Assembly (NCBI GenBank): GCA_913047675.1
Contig: CAJWTO010000007.1
Location: 1 to 43,609 of the forward strand
DNA from: an uncultured Pseudomonadota bacterium
GTDB lineage: Bacteria; Pseudomonadota; Gammaproteobacteria; Ga0077536
Length of the DNA stretch: 43,609 bases
Direction: 5' to 3'
This document shows positions 11,227 through 19,683 of this stretch, piece by piece. Within the stretch, counting starts at the first letter, position 1, and each line of letters begins with the position of its first letter. The notes below the pieces were generated by a model, which made no database searches, had not been told where the DNA came from, and was given only the letters and a program-made list of their open reading frames with translations. Both the position numbers and the translations under genes were made by a program.

Positions 11227-11691
11227 ATGACGTTAGATATACTCGCCGTTTGTCGACGCCCCTCGGAATCAATCCTAGTACTTTGTAGGGATTATGAAAA
11301 AAGATTGCCGAAGAATTTTTCTCTTCGGTTTACTTACCTTGCACCTTCATCTAATAAGCAGAATGTGGAGCATAGGAAAGCTGAAGAAGGAACGAGGCTA
11401 CTAAAGAGCATACCTAAAAATTGTTACTTAATCTGTTTAGATAGCCGCGGTAGCCATATGACGAGCGCGTCACTGGCCAAAAAGTTACAGGTACTGAGAG
11501 ATGACGGAAGGAAGATAACAATAGTGGTTGGGGGCGCTGATGGGATAGACGAGAGAGTTTTATCTAGATCTGAAGAAAAGTGGTCTCTATCCAAGTTAAC
11601 GTTTCCGCATAAATTGGTACAAATTATTTTATCTGAACAGATTTATCGCGCATGGTCTATTTCCGAGGGACTGCCCTATCATCGAGGGTAA
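11227..11691 (+). CDS. rlmH: 23S rRNA pseudouridine1915 N3-methyltransferase RlmH
   Basis: C-terminal VVGGADGIDERVL...LTFPHKLVQIILSEQIYRAWSISEGLPYHRG is typical of RlmH; follows rsfS. Confidence 0.93.
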   Translation: MTLDILAVCRRPSESILVLCRDYEKRLPKNFSLRFTYLAPSSNKQNVEHRKAEEGTRLLKSIPKNCYLICLDSRGSHMTSASLAKKLQVLRDDGRKITIVVGGADGIDERVLSRSEEKWSLSKLTFPHKLVQIILSEQIYRAWSISEGLPYHRG

Positions 11692-11720
11692 TGAATATTT
11701 CTTGAGAACAATGTGTTGGT

Positions 11721-11753
11721 CAAAAAAAAGCCCCAGCAGGAAAACTGGGGCTT
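11721..11753 (-). terminator. Rho-independent terminator of hppA
   Basis: Minus strand AAGCCCCAG-TTTTCCTG-CTGGGGCTT followed by a T-run (TTTTTT); lies just past the hppA stop. Confidence 0.9.
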
Positions 11754-11777
11754 CATGTGAAACAAGTAATTATTTCA

Positions 11778-13820
11778 TTAGGTTGAAAGCAACGGAATAA
11801 TAAGCAGCGCAACTATATTAATGATTTTAATTAGTGGGTTAATCGCTGGCCCCGCCGTATCTTTATATGGATCGCCTACAGTGTCACCTGTGACCGCGGC
11901 TTTATGCGCCTCGGATCCTTTTCCACCACAATTTCCGTCTTCGATATATTTCTTCGCGTTATCCCAAGCTCCCCCACCGGTAGTCATGGAGATCGCGACA
12001 AAAAGGCCCGTAATTATCGTCCCTAGGAGTAACCCACCCAGAGCTTTAGGACCAAGCAGCAGTCCGACTAAGACCGGTACGATGACTGGTAGCAGTGAGG
12101 GTATTATCATTTCTTTGATCGCAGCCTTGGTCAGAAGATCGACAGCTCGAGAGTAGTCAGGTTTTCCAGTTCCTTCCATAATGCCTGGGATCTCTTTAAA
12201 TTGTCGACGCACTTCTAGAACGACCGATCCTGCAGCTCTTCCTACTGCTTCCATTCCCATTGCTGCAAACAAGAACGGCACCATTCCTCCAAGAAACAGT
12301 CCTATTACCACTTCATGGTCAGAAAGTAGGAATATAACCTCTAAGTTAGCGTCTTTAAGTCCCGCGGTGTAGTCAGCAAATAAGACTAGCGCAGCTAACG
12401 CTGCTGAACCAATCGCATAACCTTTTGTTACGGCTTTTGTTGTATTACCGACCGCATCGAGCTTATCAGTAATGACTCGGATTTCAGCGGGTAGTTCTGC
12501 CATTTCAGCAATACCGCCAGCATTATCAGTAATTGGGCCAAACGCGTCTAAAGCTACGATTATTCCAGTCATTGACAGCATTGACGTTGCTGCAATAGCT
12601 ATACCGTAAAGTCCGGCCCATGCGTGCGCGTAATAAATACTTGCACAGATGACTATTACTGGCAAAGCACAAGCCTTCATTGAAACACCTATGCCAGCAA
12701 TAATGTTGGTAGCGTGTCCAGTTTCAGAAGCCTCGGCGATATGCTTCACAGGGTGGTAGTCTGTACCAGTATAGTACTCTGTGATCCAAACCAACGCTGC
12801 GGTAAGCGCGAGGCCAATTAGCGCACAACCGTAGAGACCGTTCGCACTGACAGCATCAGTACCCATCAAAGATTGCGTGATAGGATAAAAGGCAGCCGCA
12901 GCTAAGATGCCAGCTGCGACAAGTCCCTTGTAGAGAGCTCCCATAACGCTACCATCTTCCTTAGCACTTACAAAGAAGCATCCAATTATGGAGGCAATTA
13001 TAGAGACGCCTCCTAAAACTAATGGATAAATAATGCCATTGGCTCCTACCGTATCAGCCATTAGGAATCCCAAAAGCATGGTAGCGATGACAGTCACCGC
13101 GTAGGTTTCGAAGAGATCGGCGGCCATACCGGCACAGTCACCAACGTTATCTCCCACGTTATCTGCAATAACTGCAGGATTTCGGGGGTCGTCTTCGGGT
13201 ATCCCAGCTTCAACTTTGCCTACCAAGTCTGCCCCTACATCCGCTCCTTTAGTGAAGATTCCTCCCCCAAGCCGAGCGAAAATAGATATTAAGGAGCCTC
13301 CGAAACCAAGTCCAATCAGGGCGTGTAGGGCATGTTTACCGCCTTCAGTCCCACCCAAGTAAGCGTAGTAGCCAGCTACTCCTAGTAGCCCAAGTCCCAC
13401 AACAAGCAGCCCGGTTATTGCACCTCCGCGAAATGCTACCTGCAGTGCTCCGTTCATACTTTCTTTAGCAGCCTCCGCGGTACGCAAGTTTGAACGAACG
13501 GATATATTCATTCCGATATAGCCTGCAGCACCAGACAACAATGCTCCGATCAGGAAGCCGACGGCCGTGGCCGAATCTAGCGCGAGCCAGAGCGCCACAA
13601 AAAGAACAACTCCCACCACACTGATAGCTGTGTACTGCCTATTTAAGTATGCGCTAGCGCCTTCTTGAATAGCTGAGGCGATTTCTCGCATGCGCTCGTT
13701 ACCTTCGGGCTGAGCAAGAATCCATTTGACGGAGATAGCACCGTAGATTACAGCTCCCAAGCCACATAGTATGGCGAATGTTAACGGTTCGGATGAGATA
13801 TATGATAAAAATGCCGACAT
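11778..13820 (-). CDS. hppA: Membrane-bound H+-translocating pyrophosphatase
   Basis: Multi-pass protein with [52 protein letters not shown] and [22 protein letters not shown]. Confidence 0.97.
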   Translation of the reverse strand: MSAFLSYISSEPLTFAILCGLGAVIYGAISVKWILAQPEGNERMREIASAIQEGASAYLNRQYTAISVVGVVLFVALWLALDSATAVGFLIGALLSGAAGYIGMNISVRSNLRTAEAAKESMNGALQVAFRGGAITGLLVVGLGLLGVAGYYAYLGGTEGGKHALHALIGLGFGGSLISIFARLGGGIFTKGADVGADLVGKVEAGIPEDDPRNPAVIADNVGDNVGDCAGMAADLFETYAVTVIATMLLGFLMADTVGANGIIYPLVLGGVSIIASIIGCFFVSAKEDGSVMGALYKGLVAAGILAAAAFYPITQSLMGTDAVSANGLYGCALIGLALTAALVWITEYYTGTDYHPVKHIAEASETGHATNIIAGIGVSMKACALPVIVICASIYYAHAWAGLYGIAIAATSMLSMTGIIVALDAFGPITDNAGGIAEMAELPAEIRVITDKLDAVGNTTKAVTKGYAIGSAALAALVLFADYTAGLKDANLEVIFLLSDHEVVIGLFLGGMVPFLFAAMGMEAVGRAAGSVVLEVRRQFKEIPGIMEGTGKPDYSRAVDLLTKAAIKEMIIPSLLPVIVPVLVGLLLGPKALGGLLLGTIITGLFVAISMTTGGGAWDNAKKYIEDGNCGGKGSEAHKAAVTGDTVGDPYKDTAGPAINPLIKIINIVALLIIPLLST

Positions 13821-13942
13821 TGGTAGAGGCCCCTATCTAAAGTTGATTGTTGGATGTAACCACAATTATTTTAAAAATTGGTGAAAATTAGTGTTTTTTA
13901 TTTCATTCACGCCGCACGATTGTACTTTTTATCTCGCTCAGG

Positions 13943-15199
13943 TCAAAATTCTTTCAGTTTTTTTTCGACTGAGACATTTTTTAGGCGCACGTAGTCTGGA
14001 ATCCCATTGATATACGGAGGGTAATCTTCACCCATGATTAGTGGTTCAAGATATGTTCTGCAGGCATCTGTAATAGAGAAGTTGTCTTGGCTTATAAAAT
14101 TGTCCGGCATCGTTTTTTCCACGTTAGCTACATCCGATAAATTAGCTTTCCCGATACGCCACTCGTAGGGCTCATCAGATATTCTTTCTATAATAGGCAT
14201 GACTGCGTTTTCTCCTGAAAGCGCCATTTTAATTGCCGCTTCTCCAAGCGCATATGCTTGCTCAACATCTGTTTTAGACGCAATATGACGCGCTGCTCGT
14301 TGCAGGTAGTCGGCTACCGCCCAGTGGTATTTGAGGTTGAGATTCTCTTTTATCAAGTTAGCGATCACAGGAGCAGTGCCGCCTAACTGAGCGTGGCCAA
14401 ACGCATCTGTTGTTCCGCTATCCGCTAGAAAGGCCCCCGACTGGTCGCGCACTCCTTCGGACACTACGATAGTGCAATATCCGTAGGCATCTTCACATTC
14501 TTTCACGCGTTTTAAAAAAGCCTTTTCATCGAATGCGCGTTCGGGAAATAAGATTATGTGAGGCGCTTCGCTTTCATGGTTGCTTGCTAGACCACTTGCG
14601 GCGGCGATCCAGCCAGCGTGCCGACCCATAACCTCCAGTACAAAAATTTTGGTGGAAGTTTTCGCCATGGAAGCGACATCAAATCCGGCCTCTTTTATTG
14701 AAATAGCAACATATTTAGCTACTGAGCCGAATCCTGGACAATTGTCGGTGATAGGTAGGTCGTTATCTATTGTTTTAGGTATACCGATGCACACCAAAGG
14801 ATAGTCGTTCTCTACACTAAACTGCGCTATTTTGTTTGTAGTATCTTGTGAATCACCGCCGCCATTATAAAAAAAATATTTTATGTCATGTGCCTTGAAG
14901 ACTTCTATTAATCTAAGATATTCCTTTTCGTTTTCTGCTGGATCTGAAAGTTTATGGCGACAGGAACCAAATGCACCTGCAGGCGTATGCTTGAGCTTAC
15001 TAATTATTAAGTCACTCTCTTTGGACGTATCAATTAAATCCTCGGTGAGCGCTCCAATTATTCCATTTCTCCCCGCATAGATTTTACCAATATTAGGTTC
15101 CTTGCGCGCCGTTTCGATTAGACCGCAGGCTGACGCATTAATGACTGCCGTAACTCCTCCCGACTGAGCATAGAAAGCATTAAATATTTTTTGTGCCAT
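13943..15199 (-). CDS. Pyrophosphate-dependent 6-phosphofructokinase
   Basis: PFK fold motifs GGGDSQDT and GIPKTIDNDLPITDNCPGFGS. The PKTIDND and GGGDS variants are characteristic of PPi-dependent rather than ATP-dependent PFKs. Confidence 0.9.
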   Translation of the reverse strand: MAQKIFNAFYAQSGGVTAVINASACGLIETARKEPNIGKIYAGRNGIIGALTEDLIDTSKESDLIISKLKHTPAGAFGSCRHKLSDPAENEKEYLRLIEVFKAHDIKYFFYNGGGDSQDTTNKIAQFSVENDYPLVCIGIPKTIDNDLPITDNCPGFGSVAKYVAISIKEAGFDVASMAKTSTKIFVLEVMGRHAGWIAAASGLASNHESEAPHIILFPERAFDEKAFLKRVKECEDAYGYCTIVVSEGVRDQSGAFLADSGTTDAFGHAQLGGTAPVIANLIKENLNLKYHWAVADYLQRAARHIASKTDVEQAYALGEAAIKMALSGENAVMPIIERISDEPYEWRIGKANLSDVANVEKTMPDNFISQDNFSITDACRTYLEPLIMGEDYPPYINGIPDYVRLKNVSVEKKLKEF

Positions 15200-15317
15200 A
15201 TTTTATAGTTCTCGGAATTTTTCGAATAATTTTAGTTATATAACTGGATTACATTATTTTAATTAAGCTATCTTTTTTCCATGTTAATCTGTTAGCAGAA
15301 AATTTAATATATAAGGT

Positions 15318-16784
15318 TTGGAATTGTCTTTGATTCGTCGTCATTTTTTGCTACTCACGGGGTTGCTTTTTGCCTCAATTGGGCTCCATAGCCAAGAGAA
15401 TATCGAATTGCCCGATTTTGGTGATTCTTCCGGAGCGATTATTTCGCCAGCACAGGAGCGCAAGCTCGGTGAAAATTTCGTACGACAACTGCGAAAATTA
15501 GCACCTTTGGTGACGGATCCTGAGGTAGAAGACTATATACAGCAATTAGGACGGAGTCTCTCGGATCATACTGACTATCACAATGAATTTGAGTTTTTTG
15601 TTATAGACAGCAACGTTGTAAATGCGTTTGCTGTCCCAGGTGGGTTTGTTGCTTTTCATACAGGCCTCATTTTACGTACAGAGAATGAATCTGAACTCGC
15701 CTCTGTTATGGGCCACGAGATAGTTCATGTAACACAACGCCATGGTGCTAGGGGTATTGAAGCTGGTAGGAGAATGAATATGCCGGCTATGGCGGCAATG
15801 TTTGCTGCAATTGCCTTGACAGCGATAGATCCAGAGGCAGGAGCTGCTGCGATTATGGCGACACAGGCTGCAGCTCAACAATTCCAAATTAATTTCACGC
15901 GGTCGAATGAAAAGGAGGCTGACGCGTTAGGGATACGATTGGTAGCCGCTGCGGGCTACGACACTAGAAAAATGGCTGATTTTTTCGAGAAAATGCAAAG
16001 AGCGAGTCGATTCACGGATCCTGGTTTAATCCCAGAGTATTTGAGGACCCATCCAATAACCGTTAATCGGATAGCCGAAGCTCGGGGAAGGGCAGAGAGG
16101 ATCCGTCCGAGTGTGATTAGAGAAGACAGCTATCAGTACCATCTTGTTAAGGCTAAATTAGAGGTTCGTGCGCAGTTTGATCCCGCAGAAGCCGTGAGTA
16201 TTTTTGAGTACAAGCTGAAAAATAAGGATTACGTACATCGTGAGGTAGCGCGCTATGGATATGCGCTTGCCTTAAGTGAGGCTGGGCACTTTAAGAAAGC
16301 TCAAAGTGAAATATCTGATCTTATTCAGGACTACCCGACGGTTGTACCATTTCATTTAGCGGCCGGTACTATTGAGAGCAAGGTAAGGAAATACGATCAG
16401 GCGATTACCCATTTTCGGAAAGCTTATACTTTGGAACCCGAAAATCGAGCTGCTGTTTACGGGTATGTAGATTCTTTACTGAATATCAAAAGTTCAGCTA
16501 ATGCAAAGAAAGTTCTTTCAAATTATGGTTTGTCAGATCGTAGAGATCCTAAATATTATAATTTGTTAGCGAAGGCTGAGAGTGGACTCGGAGATGAGGT
16601 GAATTCTTTTACGGCGACAGCCGAGTATTATTTGAGTGTCGGTGAATATGCCCATGCTGCTGAGCAACTTCGTTTGGCGCGCCGTACTAAGACCTTGAGT
16701 AATTATCAAAGACAAAAAATCATTTACCGGTTAGGACAAATAGAAAAACTTATTTTGGAAATGGAGCAAGATAAACTTCGATAG
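15318..16784 (+). CDS. M48-family metalloprotease with TPR repeats (BepA-like)
   Basis: HEIVHVTQRH (HExxH), FTRSNEKEADALGIRLVAAAGYD, C-terminal TPR-like repeats, N-terminal signal-like segment. Confidence 0.9.
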   Translation: MELSLIRRHFLLLTGLLFASIGLHSQENIELPDFGDSSGAIISPAQERKLGENFVRQLRKLAPLVTDPEVEDYIQQLGRSLSDHTDYHNEFEFFVIDSNVVNAFAVPGGFVAFHTGLILRTENESELASVMGHEIVHVTQRHGARGIEAGRRMNMPAMAAMFAAIALTAIDPEAGAAAIMATQAAAQQFQINFTRSNEKEADALGIRLVAAAGYDTRKMADFFEKMQRASRFTDPGLIPEYLRTHPITVNRIAEARGRAERIRPSVIREDSYQYHLVKAKLEVRAQFDPAEAVSIFEYKLKNKDYVHREVARYGYALALSEAGHFKKAQSEISDLIQDYPTVVPFHLAAGTIESKVRKYDQAITHFRKAYTLEPENRAAVYGYVDSLLNIKSSANAKKVLSNYGLSDRRDPKYYNLLAKAESGLGDEVNSFTATAEYYLSVGEYAHAAEQLRLARRTKTLSNYQRQKIIYRLGQIEKLILEMEQDKLR

Positions 16785-16883
16785 TTCATTGTGTCACATG
16801 ACGTAACAGTCGTGCGGACAAACGACGGGCCCCGCAGAATTGAATCTGAGATCATTTAGCTAAAGACTTGCGTAGTAGAAAAA

Positions 16884-16959
16884 TGGTGGGCCGTGTAGGG
16901 ATCGAACCTACGACCATCGGATTAAAAGTCCGGTGCTCTACCAGCTGAGCTAACGGCCC
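16884..16959 (-). tRNA. tRNA-Lys (anticodon TTT), CCA encoded
   Basis: Minus strand GGGCCGTTAGCTCAGCTGGTAGAGCACCGGACTTTTAATCCGATGGTCGTAGGTTCGATCCCTACACGGCCCACCA folds as a full cloverleaf. Confidence 0.97.
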
Positions 16960-17072
16960 CAAGTGATTGATTGTAAATGGAAATATTTTATTATTTGCCA
17001 GTTATTATTCTTAATTCTTTGGGTGTTTAAGAAAAAGTATGCATATAGTATGCAAAACTTTAACTCGCGCGC

Positions 17073-17101
17073 ATTATAAACGCCTACTGTTCCCTAGTAA
17101 A
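17073..17101 (-). promoter_or_regulatory. Sigma70-type promoter for tRNA-Lys with GC-rich discriminator
   Basis: Minus strand TTTACT - 17 bp - TATAAT followed by GCGCGCGAG, upstream of the tRNA. Confidence 0.65.
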
Positions 17102-17212
17102 CACAATGTAAATTATGCTAGTAACCACCTTTGCGCCTAAGGCTTAGTCTTCTCATCTACTACGCTCAGCATACAAATAGAGATTAACAGCGCGCATCAC
17201 AGAGCTTTCTAA

Positions 17213-17515
17213 ACCTGGTTTTGGAGCGCTACCTTGCCGCCCGAAACAATTTTCCGGTGCCCGTTACCGGGCTGGGACAAAGTTGAAACTCACATTGCCG
17301 TTCAGAGCGGGCAAGATGGGCTTGGCGCATGGCATAGCCACACGCGCAATATCTACGATGATTACGAAAAAGGGGTTGGCGGCGAGATGCCCGGCAAAAT
17401 TGTTGGCGTCTGGGTTATCGGCAACGCCGTTTTTGGGCGACGCCAAGCTGATGCCGAGTTTGCAGATGTGACAATCAAAAACGCTCAGGTCACCAAAGAT
17501 ATATTTACAGATTAA
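17213..17515 (+). pseudogene. 5'-truncated DUF3047-family remnant
   Basis: The frame TWFWSATLPPETIFRCPLPGWDKVETHIAVQSGQDGLGAWHSHTRNIYDDYEKGVGGEMPGKIVGVWVIGNAVFGRRQADAEFADVTI resembles the DUF3047 C-terminal region. An in-frame TAA at 17210 cuts off the N-terminal part. Confidence 0.6.
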
Positions 17516-17648
17516 TCATCGGTTCATTATCTAATCAAACCAGACGGGTTAGATGACACTGGTTAGGCCTGCTTATCGAGTGTCACAAAACAATATTCTC
17601 CATGAGATATAATTTTATAATAAATTCTTGGACGAGAAATATCCCTCA

Positions 17649-18287
17649 ATGTTTATTAAGATTTTAAAGACTTGTGTTCCACCGGTTTTAATCATTGCGA
17701 TTAGAAGATTAAGTTCCATCTTTACAAATAAGTTATTCGATGGCGATGACATTTTATTTAGGGATGAAGTTACAAAAGTGGATGTGTATGGCGAGTATGG
17801 TTGTGGAAAATCAACTAAGTGGGTGCTCAACAACACAGTCGCCGATGTGATAGCCGTTGATACAGCAAGCGAATGGGTTGGTGCTGTAAAAAATGATAAT
17901 CAAAGCAACAACAATAGGCTAAATATTCACCATTCTAACTTAGGCGATGTTGGTGGATGGGGATACCCATTAAGTTATGAAAAGATAGGCTCTTTTTCTG
18001 ACTACACTGATTATATTTGGAAGCAAAAAAAGACTCCAAAACTTGTATTGGTTGATGGCAGATTTAGAGTTTGCTGTTTTCTTACAAGCCTAAAGTTTGC
18101 TAAAGAAGGAACAAAGATTCTTTTTGATGATTACACTAGTCGTCCTCATTATCACTTCGTAGAGAAATACGTCAGCCGTTTTAAAGAATATAGGCGGCAA
18201 TGTATGTTTGTGGTGCCTTCAAAGGCTGAGATTGATATGGTTGAGTTAGAAAAAGATATTGTTTCTTTTAGAAATGTTTTTGATTGA
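17649..18287 (+). CDS. Putative class I SAM-dependent methyltransferase-like protein (orphan)
   Basis: VDVYGEYGCGKSTKWVLNNTVADVIAVDTASEWV followed by GGWGYPLSYE, LVLVDGRFRVCCFLTSLKFAKEGTKILFDDYTSRPHYHFVEKYV matches the E(Y)GxGxST-W ... VDGRFR ... DDY layout of a methyltransferase-like family. Start could be TTG 17628 or ATG 17649. Confidence 0.6.
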   Translation: MFIKILKTCVPPVLIIAIRRLSSIFTNKLFDGDDILFRDEVTKVDVYGEYGCGKSTKWVLNNTVADVIAVDTASEWVGAVKNDNQSNNNRLNIHHSNLGDVGGWGYPLSYEKIGSFSDYTDYIWKQKKTPKLVLVDGRFRVCCFLTSLKFAKEGTKILFDDYTSRPHYHFVEKYVSRFKEYRRQCMFVVPSKAEIDMVELEKDIVSFRNVFD

Positions 18288-18334
18288 AACCTACCAATCA
18301 CCTTTTCTCTGACTTACAAAAGGATACAAAGACA

Positions 18335-18553
18335 ATGAAAGCTGAAATTACATATTGTGGATTATGAAACTATAAGCCGGAAGCACTCCGTGTGGGCGCT
18401 CGACTGACGGCGTTGGGGTGTAGCCTAGCCCTAGTGGAAAGTGGAGGAGGGATATTTGATATCACTATAGATGGGATGTTGAAGTTTTCAAAAGATAAAA
18501 ATAAATGTACCGGTTTCCCTTCAACCAACGAAATTGACGAAATGATTGCTTGA
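18335..18553 (+). CDS. SelW/Rdx-family selenoprotein with in-frame TGA (Sec) at 18365-18367; absent from the ORF track
   Basis: Read-through translation MKAEITYCGLUNYKPEALRVGARLTALGCSLALVESGGGIFDITIDGMLKFSKDKNKCTGFPSTNEIDEMIA*. It has the N-terminal beta strand plus CxxU redox motif, and the Rdx C-terminal GGGIFDITIDGxLxFSK...GFP. AGGA precedes the ATG. Confidence 0.85.
18382..18400 (+). promoter_or_regulatory. Candidate bacterial SECIS hairpin
   Basis: AGC-A-CTC-[CGTGT]-GGG-C-GCT: stem-loop with a 1x1 internal loop (C-U-C/G-G-G pairing includes a U-G wobble), 5-nt loop with G at its second position. The loop starts about 21 nt after the TGA. Confidence 0.45.
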
Positions 18554-18620
18554 GGCAAATTCTTTTCACAGGAGAAGTAATTGGGAAAGGAACATTTAAT
18601 TACCGAAGGGGCGGCGTTCC

Positions 18621-19298
18621 TTATTCAACTTTGGACTGTCCTTGGGGGAGGGACTGCATATAATAAAACGCAAGTAAAGCCCCTAAAATTTGGGCCGAGA
18701 TAAAAATTGGTACAGAAATGAAGTTTATTCCCGTAAAAGTGTCGGTAAACACCCTAGCAATAGTGACCGCGGGGTTAGCGAAAGATGTCGATGCGGTAAA
18801 CCAGTAACCTGCCGTGATATACAACCCTACCGCGGGGGCAACAAGGTATCTATTTACCTGTATGGTCCGGATGATGACAAATACCAAGCCAAAAGTAGCT
18901 ATAGCCTCAGACAGGAAAAAATTGTTATTGTCGCGAATATTTTGCGAGAGTTCCCAAGCGGGTAGGTCAAACATTATGTTTGCTATCCAAGTCCCTACAA
19001 TACCACCAAGTATTTGACACCCGACATATAAGGCCAGCTGACGCTTGCTTATCGTACCATGCATCCACATGACTAGGCTCACCACCGGGTTAAAATGTGC
19101 GCCAGAAATCCCTTGGAATGTCCAGATTAAGACGACGAGGCCAGCTCCGGTCGCCAAAGTGTTCGCTAATAAAATTATGGCTTGATCATTAGATAACCTT
19201 TCGCCCATTATGCCGGAACCAACAACTATCATCACCAAAAAGCACGTGCCAATGAGTTCCGATGACCCGTGAGCCCAAAATGTTAAATTGCACGACAC
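18621..19298 (-). CDS. MIP-family aquaporin, AqpS-like
   Basis: GTCFLVMIVVGSGIMGERLSNDQAIILLANTLATGAGLVVLIWTFQGISGAHFNPVVSL and AGYWFTASTSFANPAVTIAR. NPV and NPA half-motifs; overall resembles AqpS-type (arsenic-associated) aquaglyceroporins. Confidence 0.85.
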   Translation of the reverse strand: MSCNLTFWAHGSSELIGTCFLVMIVVGSGIMGERLSNDQAIILLANTLATGAGLVVLIWTFQGISGAHFNPVVSLVMWMHGTISKRQLALYVGCQILGGIVGTWIANIMFDLPAWELSQNIRDNNNFFLSEAIATFGLVFVIIRTIQVNRYLVAPAVGLYITAGYWFTASTSFANPAVTIARVFTDTFTGINFISVPIFISAQILGALLAFYYMQSLPQGQSKVE

Positions 19299-19683
19299 GA
19301 AGACAATTCTCTACTCTATTGGAAAATTACAACATACTCTTGGAAAGTTTCGTCTTTATGACATGTTTGCTATCAGATATGTGAGGTAGCTATCGCGAAA
19401 AAGGGAGCGCGGGCCTTATGTTCGGCGACATATATATAATCACCCACTCGTGTACTTGAGAGACGGACTTAGTTTCTATCGGCTAAAAAGTTGTTAATCA
19501 AGGGACGATTCGACGAGCGAGACGGTTCCTACCTAATACTTCACCCTATGTACACGCATTATTATATAATACCCAACGTATTGTATTTCCTACATGTGTG
19601 ATTTGCCTATCTATCGTGACAGGGCCGTGAATTTTTTGCGTAGAGGCAAAATTCGGCGAGTAATTTTTTGGAGATGACGACAA

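Noticed and set aside
11821-12372. Plus-strand ORFs (111 aa and 63 aa) inside hppA
   Set aside because: Antisense shadow ORFs opposite a well-conserved gene.
16884-16990. tRNA-Lys as an integration (att) site of a mobile island
   Set aside because: No integrase gene was seen, and no direct repeat of the tRNA end was noticed in 16960-19680. The accessory genes lie on the 5' side of the tRNA, not the usual 3' side.
17538-17564. AACCAG...CTGGTT inverted repeat after the DUF3047 remnant
   Set aside because: Only a 6-bp stem with a 15-nt loop and no T-run; not enough to call a terminator or repeat element.
17808-17826. GCGKST in the 17649-18287 protein as a Walker A / P-loop NTPase motif
   Set aside because: The context EYGCGKSTKW...VIAVD...LVLVDGRFR fits a SAM-binding glycine loop better; no Walker B or other NTPase motifs were seen.
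18370-18558. 62-aa minus-strand ORF
   Set aside because: It is antisense to the selW-like frame and has no recognisable domain, whereas the plus frame has strong Rdx-like sequence.
19300-19680. Intergenic region before fmdB as a hidden RNA or gene
   Set aside because: No ORF, tRNA-like fold or repeat could be supported by eye.
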